Shown here one piece after another: positions 11,387-26,562 of a DNA stretch of 64,000 nucleotides. The stretch is taken from contig OU015490.1 of the NCBI GenBank assembly GCA_907164885.2, forward strand, positions 230,037,391 to 230,101,390, given 5' to 3'. The DNA is from Dolomedes plantarius. Its lineage: Eukaryota > Arthropoda > Arachnida > Araneae > Dolomedidae. The notes under the pieces were generated by a model that was given only the letters and a program-made list of their open reading frames with translations, was not told the origin of the DNA and searched no databases. Each line of letters opens with the position of its first letter. Within the stretch, counting starts at the first letter, position 1. Position numbers and translations under genes: made by a program.

Positions 11387-14194
11387 ATATTATATAATCT
11401 AGATATACATGCGTATTATATCGTACAAAAATACGTATATTATATAAAATATAAACTAATTTTTATCATACCGAACATTTGCATTTTTAAAATTTTCTTC
11501 ATTATAAAATTTCACTGGCACCTAAACACTTGTAATCTGATCTTCGATTTACAGAGAGAAAACATGTAAATGCTCTGTACTTTACAGAAAATCACGTCCT
11601 TTATTCAAGAGAGAATTTTAAAACTCTTCTCTTTAAATAACCCTCTAAAGGGCATTCCACGTCTGCGATAAAAATAGAAATACCGCTGGCTTAAAATTAC
11701 GTTAAAATTATGATATTCGGTATATTCATATGCACACTAACAGATAAATATTTATTTACTACAATACATATTATATACCAATATTCAATGTTGAATTATT
11801 AGGATTTGGCACGTAGACCCTTATTTATCAAAGCAATTATTAAAGACTACATAATCTCCAAATATGTTGTGTTTATATAAAGTTATGTTTATATGCAGAG
11901 GAATATAAGGGATAAAACATTTTCTAAAGCTTTATCCTAAATATGTTCTTTCTCAACCAGACATGGAATGTGTTGTAAAAGAGGAAAAATCTTTCTAGAC
12001 GTATGACTGGGCGAAAGGGAATAGTTTTTTTATTTTTTTATTTTTTTTTTATTTTTACCGTAATACAATTCGGATGTTTCCAGTTACATGTTTATTGTCC
12101 AGAATCTCTGAAAAAATAAAAAGCAATATTCCTGCCTGCTCTAGGTTTTACTTCCAAGAGAGTTTGCTATAAATAGATACTTGGTTAAACTTTCGCATTT
12201 ATATCCGAGAAATCTTAAATAGTTATAACAAAATTGAGTTTCACTAAACAATACCGGCTTTCTTAACATCCTCATAATGTTGACAGATTTTTTTTATTAA
12301 AATTGATTGTAGAATTTGTTCAGAATATACATGTTTTGATAAAATTATTTGTTTATAAAGTACGATGAAACTATCGAATTTTAGTATTTAATTTGCGAAA
12401 AACTTATATTAAAATTTACTAAAAGGTCAAAGTAAATTCAAGGAGTTCATTTATTAGTGCATTTAACTTATCAGTAAACCAGTAGATGAAGCTAATTCCC
12501 AGTTAATATTATTTTAAGGTGACTGCATACGCTGAAAATGACATTTTTTCACTATATTTGTCAATTTAACTTTTTGAAAGAATTGTGTAATTCAATCTTT
12601 TCTCTTTTCAAAACTGTTTTGGTTTTCATTCTACAGCAATTAGAAGCAGAATTATAGATATTTAAAAAAAAAACGTCGTCTGCTACAAAACTGAAGTGAC
12701 ATACAACTTTAAAAGATGTTTTCTCAGAATTATGTTTTTAGCACAAATCTTTACCGTTGTCATGATATCTCACATAATAATGTAAATAATTTCATAAAAT
12801 GTTCAGAAAATGTGTTAGGATCTATTGTTAATGAAATGATGTACAATAATTGATGTATAATAAATAATTTTGTATTTGAGGCTATTTTTATAAGGAATGA
12901 CGAATCGGGAAAAGCTTTCATATTAGAACATAAAATTGCGTGTATTATTTTTGCATTTAAAAATTTCTCTTAGATTGTAGGTCATTTTGAAGATAACTGT
13001 CATATGTATCACGTGTGAGAAGGAAATTTAAATAGTAGATTTAGAATTTTGTGCATATTGATAGGCGTTTTAGCTAAATTTTATTAAAAAATAAGATTTA
13101 AAATAATAATTAAAATAAATATAAGAATTAAAATAAGAATTAAAATAAAATTCCATTAACATTTTAAGAAATTCGAAAATGCATTAAAATTATTTTTCGT
13201 TATTCTACCTGACAATATAAATATTGACTAGGTGTGAATGCTGAATCATTGAATATTATATTTTACACACATACCATCATACCGTAAATGGTAACATCTG
13301 TCGGAATCACACTAACAGTAATATCCGTTCATGAGACCATGTTGTATTTTGTAGTTCCTTACTTGTGTAATTTTCCAATTTTCATTTAATTTTAGCTCTT
13401 TATTTGAGGTATTATTGATGTAAAAAAATATATTTACACTTGTTTTTAATTTTAAAGTAACTTTATTGAGTAAAAGTCAATCTAATTTGTTTCAGAATTT
13501 CAGTAAGATCTACAAAAGAGAATTAAATTATTAGAAATAGATTAGAATAAAATGTGAACTAATGACAAATATAAACATGATTAAAGTAAAATTTCATCAT
13601 AAAAGTTTTACAAATTTTGTACACAAATATTACATATATTTTTTTAACTTTCCAACCAATTAGGTGTATCACACTTCATAGACTTATAGTTCTTTATTCT
13701 ATTTTTTTGTGTAAGGATAGTACCTAAATATTTTCCTTTTCTCCAGCATGTCACTTTTTAAGGATAGCTTACTTAAACTTTCTTCCTGATCATCTTCTGG
13801 ACGAACAATTTCCATTATAATTCTTTTTATAGTCTGTCAGTCGGACCAAATACATACCTTTAAAGTAATTTCCACCTCTAAAGCGGAGTGAGTTTTCCTG
13901 GAATGGTAAATGTAAGGCGATATAGTAAACAAAACTCAAATATAAAAAAACACAACCAAGGTCATGGAATAATTAAAGCATATCTCAAACATGAAGGTTT
14001 CAAATCGATAATTAGGCACCCTAGTGGGAAACTTATGAACTCCACCCGTCCGAGACACGGATGTTGCCCTTTTCGGGTAAACTTAAAATATTTATTACTG
14101 CTTTTAATTTCTTCTGCTTCTATCGGATATGTAAAATGCGCCTTAAAAATAGGACTTTTAATCAACATTGATATTGAAACTTTACTACATAAAG
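11387..14194 (+). repeat. 1.4-kb array unit B (with two insertions)
   Basis: Second unit of the array, beginning tatattatataatctag and carrying the same ordered landmarks (cacctaaacac at about 11516, caaccagacatggaatg at about 11957, tttgctataaatagatac at about 12167). Two stretches, about 12520-13155 and about 13285-14085, have no counterpart in the other units and account for its 2.8-kb length. A 107-codon open frame at 13888-14211 spans an insertion edge and is not conserved between units, so I do not call it a gene. Confidence 0.7.
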
Positions 14195-16780
14195 TATATT
14201 ATATCATTTAGAAATATGCATAATATATCATACATTAATACGTATACCGTATAACATAAAATTTCCTTTTCAGCATGAAAAACAATTTATCAATTTTTAT
14301 CTTTATATAATATCACATGCACGTAAACACATCGAATGAAATAAATGATAATAATACCATCTTATCATAGTAATTTACATGGAGAAAACTTGCTCGAAAG
14401 ACAAAACATGGAGAAATGCTCGAAACTTTCCAAAAAATCACGTCCTTTATTCTCGAGGGAGTTCATAAACACTTTTTATTAGATTACTAGCTGAGTGGCA
14501 ACCCGATGTGTTGCTTTTTCGATTTAAAATGAAATGATTTTATTTCTTAAAGATTAAAAACTGTTTGATAACATTTAAAAATATATTAGAATTTTTTGAA
14601 AACGAAATCAATACTTAAAATTCTCTTTTTCAAATTTTGGTTTTTGGCTTCTGAAATAATTCTTTCAAATTTCCGTTCTCAAATTTTGCTTTTTAAACAA
14701 AAAAGAAGTTCATTGAATTAGAATAAATTCTAAAGATTTTAACTTCTCATTTCCTAAAACAAAAATTATTTCTGGTACTTTAAAATTATTTCTGGATTTC
14801 AATTATAAAATAATTGACTCTTTCTCAGCTAATTATTTTCCTTTTGGCAACATGGCCGTATGTAAATATTACTTCTCATGGGAGAAAAAAGTGTTTAAAA
14901 AAATAGAAAGACAGTTCTGGTGAATTCAAAATTGGTGGCGGAAGAATCCTCATCACTTCCTCCTTAATTAGAAACAAATTTCACGAATTTGCTTCAATTA
15001 TTAGTGAGTAAAATAGTAAGTCAAAAGATTACGAACTCGGCATTCAAGTTACATTAAGATACTACGTCGATCAGCGCGGGAAATTTCAAAAGTGACTTTT
15101 GTAAGTACACTTTTTTAGACAGATAACATTTTTTTATTAAATGTATTTGGTATATTTTGGAAGCTGAACATCTAGAAAATACCGATAAATCGCAAAATTG
15201 ACATTAATAGGTGTAGTAAACCGAAATATTTGTCCATCAAAATCGTCGATTTCGTGAAATTTGGAAAACTGCTTTGGGGAAAAAGCTTCGTTTGCAGTGA
15301 AAAACATTTTTAACTTTATAAAAATGTGTATATTCTTAAAGATGAAGAGTTGTAGAATACATGGAAATAAAAGAAATTGTCAATTGGTGGAGGGAAAAGT
15401 TGAATTTTGCATACGTGAAAATAGTGGAAATTTGCGAAACGGAAAGGAGCTGGCCCACCCGGAATGACAGCTGATTCTATTGCCCGCTTCTTTTGAGTTC
15501 GGCGGTTTTAATTTAATAATTTAAAAAGTTTAAAGTTTTGAAAGTTGAGGATAGCATCAGTGCACGCGTCTCATCCGTCCGCGTCCATCGGTACCAGTCG
15601 CGATATCCTGCTATGCTCGGTTCACGAGATTAGCCCGTCCCCGTGTCTGCTGACTGACAAACTAACATTTGTTTACCTTCAGCTGTTAATAGTAAGATTC
15701 CCTAAAGGGCATTCTCTGCGATGAAAAGAGAAATACTTAAAACTACGTTGGTGATGGTACGATTTTCGATATATTGAAAACCTCAATAACAGATAAATCT
15801 TTGTTTCATACAATAAAGTTTATATGTAAACTTTATATGGTAAATTCTAGTTATGTAGGACGTAGAGCCATAGTTCTGAATGTGATTATTGAAAACTGCA
15901 CATTAAATTGTTTTTATATATAAAAGCTATATTTGCTTGCAGTGGAGCATAAGGGTAGACTATTTTCTATAGTTTATCCAAAATATTCTCTTTGTCAACT
16001 AACCATCAAATGTGTTGTAAAACAAGAATAAGGTCTTTCGACTATGACTAGGGAAAAGGGAATAGTTTTCCGCCTTTTTTAAAATTTTTACTTTAATACA
16101 ATTCGAATGTTTCTAGTTTCCTGTTTATTGTCCTGGATGTCTATATAAATTAAAAGCAATAATCATGCTTGCTCTAGTCTTTACTTCTAAAAGAGTTTGC
16201 TATAAATAGATACTTCATTAAATTTCGCATTTATATCCGTGAAATCTTAAATAGTTATAACAAAATTGAGTTTCAGTAAACAATACTGGCTTGCGAAACA
16301 GCCTGAGAATGTTGACTATTTATTTATTGAAATCTACAGTAAAATTTTATCATAATGTACGTCTTTTGAAAAAAATATTCGTTTATAATGTACGATAAAA
16401 CTAACTAATTTTAATATTAAATTTGCGACATGCTTATATTGAAAGGGACTAAGGGATCAAAGTAAATAGAGGAGTTTTTAACTAGTTATTCTAACTTATC
16501 AGTCAACCCCTTAGCTTAAGGAAATCCGCTCTGAGTATTTTTTTAACATATTCGAAAATGCATTAAAATAATTTTCCTTCTTCTACCCGCCTATATAAAT
16601 ATCATCTTAGCATGAAGGCTCTATCATAGCAGGAAAATTATATTATACACACATAAACTCATACATAACTTCAAACGTTTATTTCTTCTTTTTTATTTAT
16701 CAGCTGTTATTGGATATCTAAAAAGCGCCTTAAAATTAGGAGGTGTAATAGAGATTGATACTGAAATTTTACTATGTGAC
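14195..16780 (+). repeat. 1.4-kb array unit C (with one insertion)
   Basis: Third unit. It matches the others up to ctttttattagatt (about 14486) and resumes at agattccctaaagggcattc (about 15691). The intervening 1.2 kb is an insertion. Subtracting it gives about 1.38 kb. It contains the caataaagtttatatg, tttgctataaatagatac and aattgagtttca landmarks seen in A, B and D. Confidence 0.75.
14487..15691. mobile_element. 1.2-kb insertion in array unit C, class unknown
   Basis: The segment starts actagctgagtggcaacccg, the same kind of head as the repeat at 44900, and may be flanked by a 5-bp agatt duplication. It contains a GC-richer part at about 15430-15660. No transposase or reverse transcriptase motif is visible; the 68-codon frame at 15261-15467 matches nothing I know. 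Confidence 0.5.
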
Positions 16781-18257
16781 TTATACTAAATCATATAAAT
16801 ATCATACTAGATTATATCATACTAGAAACGGTTATTATATACCTTAAAATTCATTTTCAACACGACGAACAATTTATTAATTTTTATCATTATTTAATAT
16901 CGCATATACGTGAACATACCAAATGTGTTAAATTCTAATAATCTCATCTTCAACTTACACAGAGAAAACTTCTAAATTCATTGCTCGAAACTTTCCAGAA
17001 AATCACGTCCTTCATTCCGGAGGGAATTTTAAAACACTTCTCATTAAATTATTCCCGAATGGATATTTCGCGTCTGCGATGGAAAGAGAACCACTACTAG
17101 TTTCAAATTACGTTGGTGAGGGTAGGATATTCGATATATTCAAATGTGCAATAACGGAGAAATCTTTATTTCATACAATAAAGTTTATATGTAACTTTAT
17201 GGTAAATTCTAATCATTTCACACGTAGAGCCATAGTTCTGAGGGCTATTATTATAAACTGCAGACTGTTAAAAAAAATTGGTTCTGTATAAAAGCTATGT
17301 TTATACCCAGTAGACCATAAAGGCAAAACATTTTCTAAAGCTTTATCCTAAATATGTACTTTCTCAACCAGCCGTGGAATTTGTTGTAAAAGAACAATAA
17401 TCTTTTTGCACCTAGGACTTGGAAAAAGGGAATAAGTTTTTTTTTTTTTTTTTAAATTCGTAAAACAATTCGAATGTTTCCTGCTACATCTTTATTCTTC
17501 AAAACGGCTATAAAAATGAAAAGCATTAATACTGCTTGCTGTAGGCTGTACTTCTAAGAGAGTATACTATAAATATATGCTTTATTAAAACTCCCCGTTT
17601 ATATACGTAAAAGCTTAACTAGGTACAAATAAATACAGTTTCAAAAAACAATACCGGCTTTCGAAACAGCCACAGAAATTTGGCTATTTATTTATTGAAA
17701 TCAATCGTAAAATTTCATCTTAATATTCGTCTTTTAAAAAAAATTGTAAAGAACGTAAATACTTTATGATGTATAATTTGTGAAAAGCGAATATTAAAAG
17801 GAACTAAAATATCAAATCACACTCTAGGAATTTATCAATTTCTTGCATTATTGAAATAAATTTAGAAGTATAAAACTCATTAAAAGTATACTTTCAGTTA
17901 ACTAATTAGTAACTTTTAGTGATTAGTTTATTTTACAAATCAGTCAACTCGTGGCTGAAAGCAATCCATGTTGTGTGTTATTTTAACATATCCCAAAATA
18001 CATTAAAATACATTTTCACACTACTACCTGACTATATAAATCTTCTGTTCACGTTACATTTTACTACGCTTAAAATATAATAGAAATATTATATTTTATC
18101 ATAAATATTAGAAATGTTATATCTTATACAGTCTCCAACATTTCTTCAGAAGATTATTAGTTCATTTTATTTCTTCTGCTTCTATCTGATAACTGGAAAG
18201 TGTCATAAAAAAAAGATGTGTAATCAAGATTGATACTCAAACTTTACTATGTAAAGT
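16781..18257 (+). repeat. 1.4-kb array unit D (uninterrupted)
   Basis: The cleanest unit, about 1.48 kb, with all landmarks in order: catatacgtgaacat (16903), cacagagaaaacttctaaattcattgctcg, caataaagtttatatg, caaccagccgtggaat (about 17367), ctataaatata and cttctgcttctatctgataactgg, ending at ctttactatgtaaag (18256). The best template for deriving the array consensus. Confidence 0.8.
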
Positions 18258-20711
<2,454 letters not shown>

Positions 20712-22337
20712 CAGACTTTTATCAGTAATTAAATTTAAGAACGCATGAGGTGATTGTGGTGAGGAAATTCACCACAGGTTATGTAGTTTAATTCAAGTCT
20801 GCAATTAAAACTCTACCAGTAACTATAATAGTAATGTTAATTTATCACCTAAAAATCAGTAACTCAGGAAATCCTCTGATTCCTTTGCGTAGAATCTGCA
20901 ATTTTTATACCGACCTTATAATCGTGTGAGGTCTGTGAAAAATCTGCTGACGCATCTCAGCTAAGTTTAGGCTATTTTTGATGTTCACATCTGGTCATCT
21001 CTACCCTGTAATTATCAGCCATAAAAGTATGCTGGTTCTATTGAAGGTTCACTTTTAATTTCCACGTTTGGTTCCGAAAAGAGCTACTGATAAGGAATCC
21101 CTTTATTCTCTGGTTTCCATTTAAACACCACCAGCCAAAGTGTCTCGTTTGCAAGAATAAACAGTCTCCCCCCCCTACTGTGTGGGAAAAGGTGCAGTTT
21201 AAGAAAACCCTCCGTAATTGCATTCCTGAATGGGAACGTGGTGTCAATTCGGTCGAATTTTCTCGATATTCCTTATGGAAAGTGGCGCGCTGTTGGTAAT
21301 GTACGGTGATTCGTTGATTCCGTCCAATGAGATTGTACTCCAACTCAGGGTTGCTTTTCGGCATAACTTATCGCTAATCATTTTTCCAGTTCTTACCGTG
21401 TGTTGGCGTAAGTAAGCCAATTTGCTTTCTTCCCGCGCTAGCTAGGGCGTAATTCTGTAATTAATGGCAACCCCTAATCCTCAGTTCAGTGATTGAAAAA
21501 AAGATACGTACTAACTTCACTTAGAGATTTTTTAGCCAGAGTTTGTTGTATTACTCTAAGATTTTTTTAGGTCCCCAAAATCCCTGGTCTTTGACCATGG
21601 GTGAAGGGAGCTTTGAATGATTTTTCGTGATTTTTAGAGCTGATGCTGTATGCTCAATCTTCGTTATTTTATTTGTTGGCTGCGAACCTAAGTGGTCGTG
21701 TTGACCTGAAGTCCTTGTTATGTAGCAGATCATCACTTTGTTTTTTATTACGTTAGCCCAGATTCTTTTGATTTTAAATGTTAAGAACAAAATAAACTAC
21801 GTTTTTAAAAAAAATAGATATTATGCATTATTTTACTCTTGAATTAAACCAGCAAGATATTTGAGCAGCAAAATTTGAACGGATGTTATTGAACGCACAA
21901 CGGTTATATTTTTGTACTACCACTTCTGTTATTCTGATGAATTAGCGAAGAGATCCTAACCACGTTGTATCCTGAGGTTCACTGTTCCATTGTTGGTGCT
22001 TTTAATAGTAATATGAGATACTAGTATATAAATTCGCATCCTCAGGCCATCAACGTAAACTTCATCTTCACGAGCTGAGAGCTTTCTTCATCCAGACTCT
22101 GTAAGTGCGCCTTCTATAATTTAGTGCTGTGTAGAACTGTCCACTTCATTAAGTTTCCTTAGATGCGTGATCTAAGTTCTCGATCTCGTTCTCTACACTC
22201 CAGGCGTGAGTTAAAAATAATAAAATAAAAAGTAAAACTAACCGTAATTTAAAAGTAAAACCCTCTCACCTAGATCCTTGACTACCTCAAATATATTTGA
22301 TCTGCATTTAGTTCTTTGATTTCATATGTTCTAATAA
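20712..22337. other. Non-coding interval
   Basis: About 1.6 kb between the Tigger relic and the next Tc1-like element. Open frames of 60-108 codons on both strands match nothing I recognise. It may include the left part of the hAT element whose right end is at 23751, but no CAGGG-type left terminus was found. Confidence 0.35.
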
Positions 22338-22339
22338 TA

Positions 22340-23543
22340 CACTAAAGTGCCACTGAATTAGGGATACCTACCTAGTAACCGGTTGGTCCTACTCTGGCCT
22401 TGATAACGGCTGCCACACGACGAGGCATAGATTCAACAAGTTTCTGGAAACTTTCCACGGGAATGGCTTGCCAAATATTGGCTAAAGCTGATCATAATTC
22501 AGTAAGGTTCTTTGGTGGTGTGTGATGGCCTATCACGCCTTGTTCCAAAACATCCCAAAGATGCTGAATAGGATTTAAGTCTGGGCTTCTAGGTGGCCAA
22601 TTCATGACAGAGAAGTCAGAGGAATGCTCATCCAACCAGCCAGTAGTCAACCGGGACTTGTGAGAGGTACAGTTGTCTTGCTGGAAAACTCCATTACCGT
22701 GCGGATAACAGAACTGCATAAACGGATGGAGGTGATCACCCACTAACTCTACGTACCGAATTGCATTGAGGGAGGTTGGTACATGCACCAAAGATCCCAA
22801 ACTGTGCCACGAAAAAACACCCCAGACCATGATTGAGCCACCATGCCCTTGTACAGTTCCAGCCAGGCATGCAGGATCCATGGCTTCATGAGCCTGACGC
22901 CATATTCTCAGCCTCCCGTCGGCGTTAAGTAGTCGGAATCGAGACTCATCACTCCATGCTACTCGTTTCCAGTCCTCTACACTCCAGTCTCTGTGCTCTC
23001 TTGCCCAGACAAGACGTGCAGCCCGATGGCGAGTATAAAGCAATGGTACTCTCGTAGGTCGACGGCTACCGAAACCCATACGGTGAAGCGAGCACTGCAC
23101 AGTCCGTTTACTGACTGTACGACTGGCACCGTCATTAAACTGGGTGGTAATTGGAGCTAATGTTTGGTTTCTCTGGCTACGTACAATACGCCTGAGCCGT
23201 CTCTCACCATGCACGGTCAAGGCTAATTGTCCTTTGCAGTTTGCCCGATCGCTAGTTTTTTTCCACCATCCATGTATTCTTGGTATACTCATGAAAATCC
23301 TAGCTGTCTGACGATTTCGGAAATTGAATGGCCCATGCGTCGCGCACCCACCATTTGTCCGCGATCGAAGGCGTCTAAATCAGGCAGTTTACCCATACTG
23401 GCAATTCCAACAACTAATTCAGAACAACCTCAGTACGCGCTATATATGCAGTTACCACAGCGCCCTCACTTGCGCATACATGATGAGCAGCGCTACACAA
23501 TTTCTATTGGCTTTGCTATCCCTAATTTAGTGGCACTTCAGTG
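22340..23543 (-). mobile_element. Tc1-like transposon, 1.2 kb
   Basis: Bounded by inverted repeats of about 27 bp: CACTAAAGTGCCACTGAATT on the left and CACTGAAGTGCCACTAAATT read inward from the right, both continuing AGGGATA. TA dinucleotides flank both ends (22338-22339, 23544-23545). The size and a single transposase frame fit a Tc1 element. It is probably immobile. Confidence 0.88.
22372..23396 (-). pseudogene. Tc1-like transposase, broken
   Basis: About 341 codons from MGKLPDLDAFDRGQMVGARR (23396) to a TAG at 22372-22374. After the DNA-binding domain come the DDE motifs: WSDESRFRL (first Asp), VFQQDNC (second Asp) and PRSPDLNPIQHLWD, where the catalytic Glu of the usual NPIE is Gln. Breaks: a TGA near 23294, a one-base shift in an A run near 23268, and a TGA at 22492 followed by an in-frame tail ending KARVGPTGY. 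The longest open piece is 266 codons (22492-23292). Confidence 0.88.
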
Positions 23544-23639
23544 TACTATATTATAAATTAAGATATGCGTAGTAATATTAAATTTTGTGTTTGAAATTAT
23601 CTATTTTATATTTTTATTTAATAACCAGCTTGGTTTCAA

Positions 23640-23751
23640 ATTCCGATTGTACTAATTGTATTGTGTACCACATATGGTAGTGGGGGGGGGGGCGTGACCT
23701 CACATCAATGGTCAAAGGGGGGCATTGAGCCTCAAAGGTTCAGAACCCCTG
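23640..23751. mobile_element. Right terminus of a hAT element
   Basis: Read inward from 23751 the end is CAGGGGTTCTGAACCTTTGA, a typical hAT inverted-repeat start. It is followed on the plus strand by gtataatg, a candidate half of the usual 8-bp duplication. The left end was not found, and no hAT transposase motif was seen upstream. The Tc1-like element at 22340 may lie inside it. Confidence 0.6.
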
Positions 23752-23795
23752 GTATAATGGATAATACTAGTGTATTCCGCTGCGAATCACGGGTA

Positions 23796-23905
23796 TTCGT
23801 CGAGTATCACATATAAAAATATGCATATAATATCACACAAAATTATTATATAAAATAAGTATATAAAAATTCATTTCAACATGAGGAACAATTTTTAATA
23901 CAAAG
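23796..23905 (+). repeat. Fragment of a fifth 1.4-kb array unit
   Basis: The stretch holding atatgcataatatatcac-like, aaattcatttcaacatga and ggaacaatttttaata sequence resembles the opening of units C and D (14220-14310, 16810-16890). This suggests the array once continued and the 18258-23795 block was inserted into it. Confidence 0.5.
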
Positions 23906-24022
23906 AAAACAAATTTTTCAAAACAATCACTGCGGTTATTGCGTTTTTGGTCTAGGTATTAGCCTCCTCTCCTAGTCCATTTCGGTCCTACCTTTTTTAT
24001 AGTACGTGCCAAATTAAAGCAC

Positions 24023-25711
24023 AGCTCAGATTCAAAATATTAGAATAATTGAGAAAAAGTAATAAGAAAGAAATTATTTTCCATTTATTTATTTTTGATA
24101 CTAAGTAAATGCAATTAAGTTTCTTATAAATTAAATCTGGAATGTTTAGATAAGATTTTAACATTTACAAAATATAAAATACAATAAATTAGGTATACAA
24201 CAGCTTTCTGAAACACATCAAAATATTAGAATAAAATTTAGATTGGTTCAAAATATTAGAATATTTTATTTTACGCAAAAATATTACCTTATGAATATGA
24301 AGTAAATGGTAAATAATATTTTGTAGCATCCCCTTTAGCTTTAATAACAGCGTACAATCGATCTTACATACTATATACAAGGTGTTTACAAACATTTCTA
24401 TCAATATTAGCCCAAATAGACTTTATATGTGCCACTAACTCAGTTTTACTTTAAGGAGAATTTTCTTGGAGTTTTTCTTCATTATACCCCATAAGTTTTC
24501 GATGGGATTAATGTCTGGTGAGTTTGGTGGCCAAGGAAGTACCTTAATTTTACGTTGATGGAACCAATTCTAATGACACCGAGGTATGTGGTGACGCTAA
24601 ATCTTGTTGAAAGATGAAATCATCTTCAAATAAATCTTCTGATGATGGAATCATGTAATATTCCAAAATTTCTTGATATATCTGAGAGTTAACCTTTTCG
24701 TAGACTATGCATAACTTTCCAGGTCCTTCTGCGCTCATGCAACCCCAAACCATGACACTAGCAGCAAATATTACCGAACGTTTAAGGTATTCTTTATCAA
24801 ATGCTTCTTGCTTCATTCTACAAACTCGAATACCTAGATTACCATATGAAACACAAAACATACTTTCATCACTAAATAATATTTTTTTCCAATCTTCTTC
24901 GCTCCATAAACGTCTTGATTTACACCAATTCAATCTTATACGCTTTTGTTTTGCAGTCATGAGAGGTTTTCTATTCAGTACACGAGATTCAAACTTAAAT
25001 TTATGGAGACGTCTTAATGTTGTCGATTTAGAAACTTCAACTCCTTCTACTTTCCATTTTCGGTGCAAGAATCGCACACTTAGCACAAGCGTATAGTTAA
25101 GAAAACGGTTTTTCTTAACTTTACGCTTCAGTTTCCTGTCATCTCTAGCAGATGTTTTTGGTTTTCGGCCGCCATTTCGGCGATTATTTTGTAATTTTCC
25201 ATTTTTTGAATATTGTGTTAGTATTTTATTAAAGCTTGATTGCGAACAATGTAAATAATTCGCTATATAACATTGATTTTTACCGTTCCGATACAAATCA
25301 ACCATACGAAGTTTAATAGATTCAGGAATATCACTCACACGACCCATTTTAAGACGAAAAAGCAAACAAACTGCAAAAAGAATACTGATTTTAAATAAAA
25401 TCGTCTGAATTTAATCAATGATGCCACCAGTTATGAATTTGTGATAATTAAAGGAGAATTAATGTGAAATATTCTAATATTTTGAACCACTTGAATAAAT
25501 ATTCTAATATTTTGACTTTTCAAAATAATTTTTTTTTTCAATTAATCTTTTCAAAAATTATATTAATTTTAAGATAATAAATAAGTTTAATCAACAATAA
25601 GTTCTTAATAAAAATATCGTTTGCATATTTGCATTAAAAGACATTAAATTACCAAATGATATTTTCAATTTGTAAAAAATTGTAATTATTCTAATATTTT
25701 GAATATGAGCT
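24023..25711 (-). mobile_element. Tc1-like transposon with repeated subterminal motifs
   Basis: Inverted ends AGCTCAGATTCAAAATATTA (24023) and AGCTCATATTCAAAATATTA (read inward from 25711) flank a minus-strand transposase. The core motif CAAAATATTAGAATA recurs three times near each end (about 24032, 24220 and 24248; inverted at about 25470, 25502 and 25688), as in IR/DR-type Tc1 elements whose transposase binds several sites per end. Confidence 0.8.
24289..25347 (-). pseudogene. Tc1-like transposase, frameshifted near the C-terminus
   Basis: I place the start at MGRVSDIPESIKLRM (25347), six codons inside the longest open frame. Two helix-turn-helix segments (RMVDLYRNGKNQCYIANYL; GVEVSKSTTLRRLHKF) precede the catalytic core: LFSDESMFCV (first Asp), FIFQQDLASPHTS (second Asp) and, after a frameshift near 24560, [15 protein letters not shown] (catalytic Glu kept). 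A TAG at about 24440 and another stop break the tail, which ends at 24289-24291. The first 270 codons are uninterrupted. Confidence 0.88.
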
Positions 25712-26562
25712 TAGTATGAAAATTCACAGTGCCGCATTGAATGTATAATGTAGATATTAACAGAGTTGAAAGTATACATTCACACAGTATATTTTTATTT
25801 TTCATAAAATTTTATACAGTAACCAGAAATTTCTTATACAATTGAAATCCATTCCATTAATTATTTTTATTTTATTTAATACTGCTTTTGATATAACGGT
25901 AGTCCTTTTAATTTTATTTCAAACATAGAAGTAAATATTTAAATTTGTTTTAAATTGTACTTTAAGCACAATAAAATAAATAATAGTGAGAATTGTCAAA
26001 AAAACGTTTGGAAAACATAGAATAATTTCCTTTTTTTAATATTTTTTTAACATAAATATGTGCTAGTCATTGATTCTAACCATCCATTTATTTTTATATC
26101 CATGAAAGTTTGTTAGAAATGTTAGATTTTACAGTTAATTAATAATTGCTGAGGGTATCTCAATTTATTTTTGAACAGATCTCAGAATTCACCAATATAA
26201 TTCCTTTCAAAAACTTTTAGATGTACACAGATTTTCAGATTTAACTATGTTACTTTAGCACGTCGAATATTAATGGTGTGCCATTTGATGATAACTTGTA
26301 TGCCACAGGTGACATGGGTGTCACACTTTGGCCACTGTTGGTCTAGTCGCTTCCAGACCAAGTCCAGGAAACTATTCGCTTTAACACTACACGGTAAATG
26401 TATGCCAAGGCAGTTTTATCACTTTCTTCAATTTTCGCATTTGAAACTTTTCAAGACAGCGTGGAATCATATTAATTACGCCCACAATGGAATGCAAAGC
26501 AAACTAAGCTACTACAATGTTTCAGTATGTTAATGTAAAATTTATAATTTTAAAATCATTAT
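25712..26562. other. AT-rich non-coding interval
   Basis: Nothing recognisable. An 86-codon frame at 26273-26533 has a less biased composition than its surroundings but no familiar motif. Confidence 0.35.

Noticed and set aside
26273..26533. Eighty-six-codon plus-strand frame as a gene
   Set aside because: No motif, no neighbouring exons and flanked by transposons; length is within chance expectation for this much sequence.
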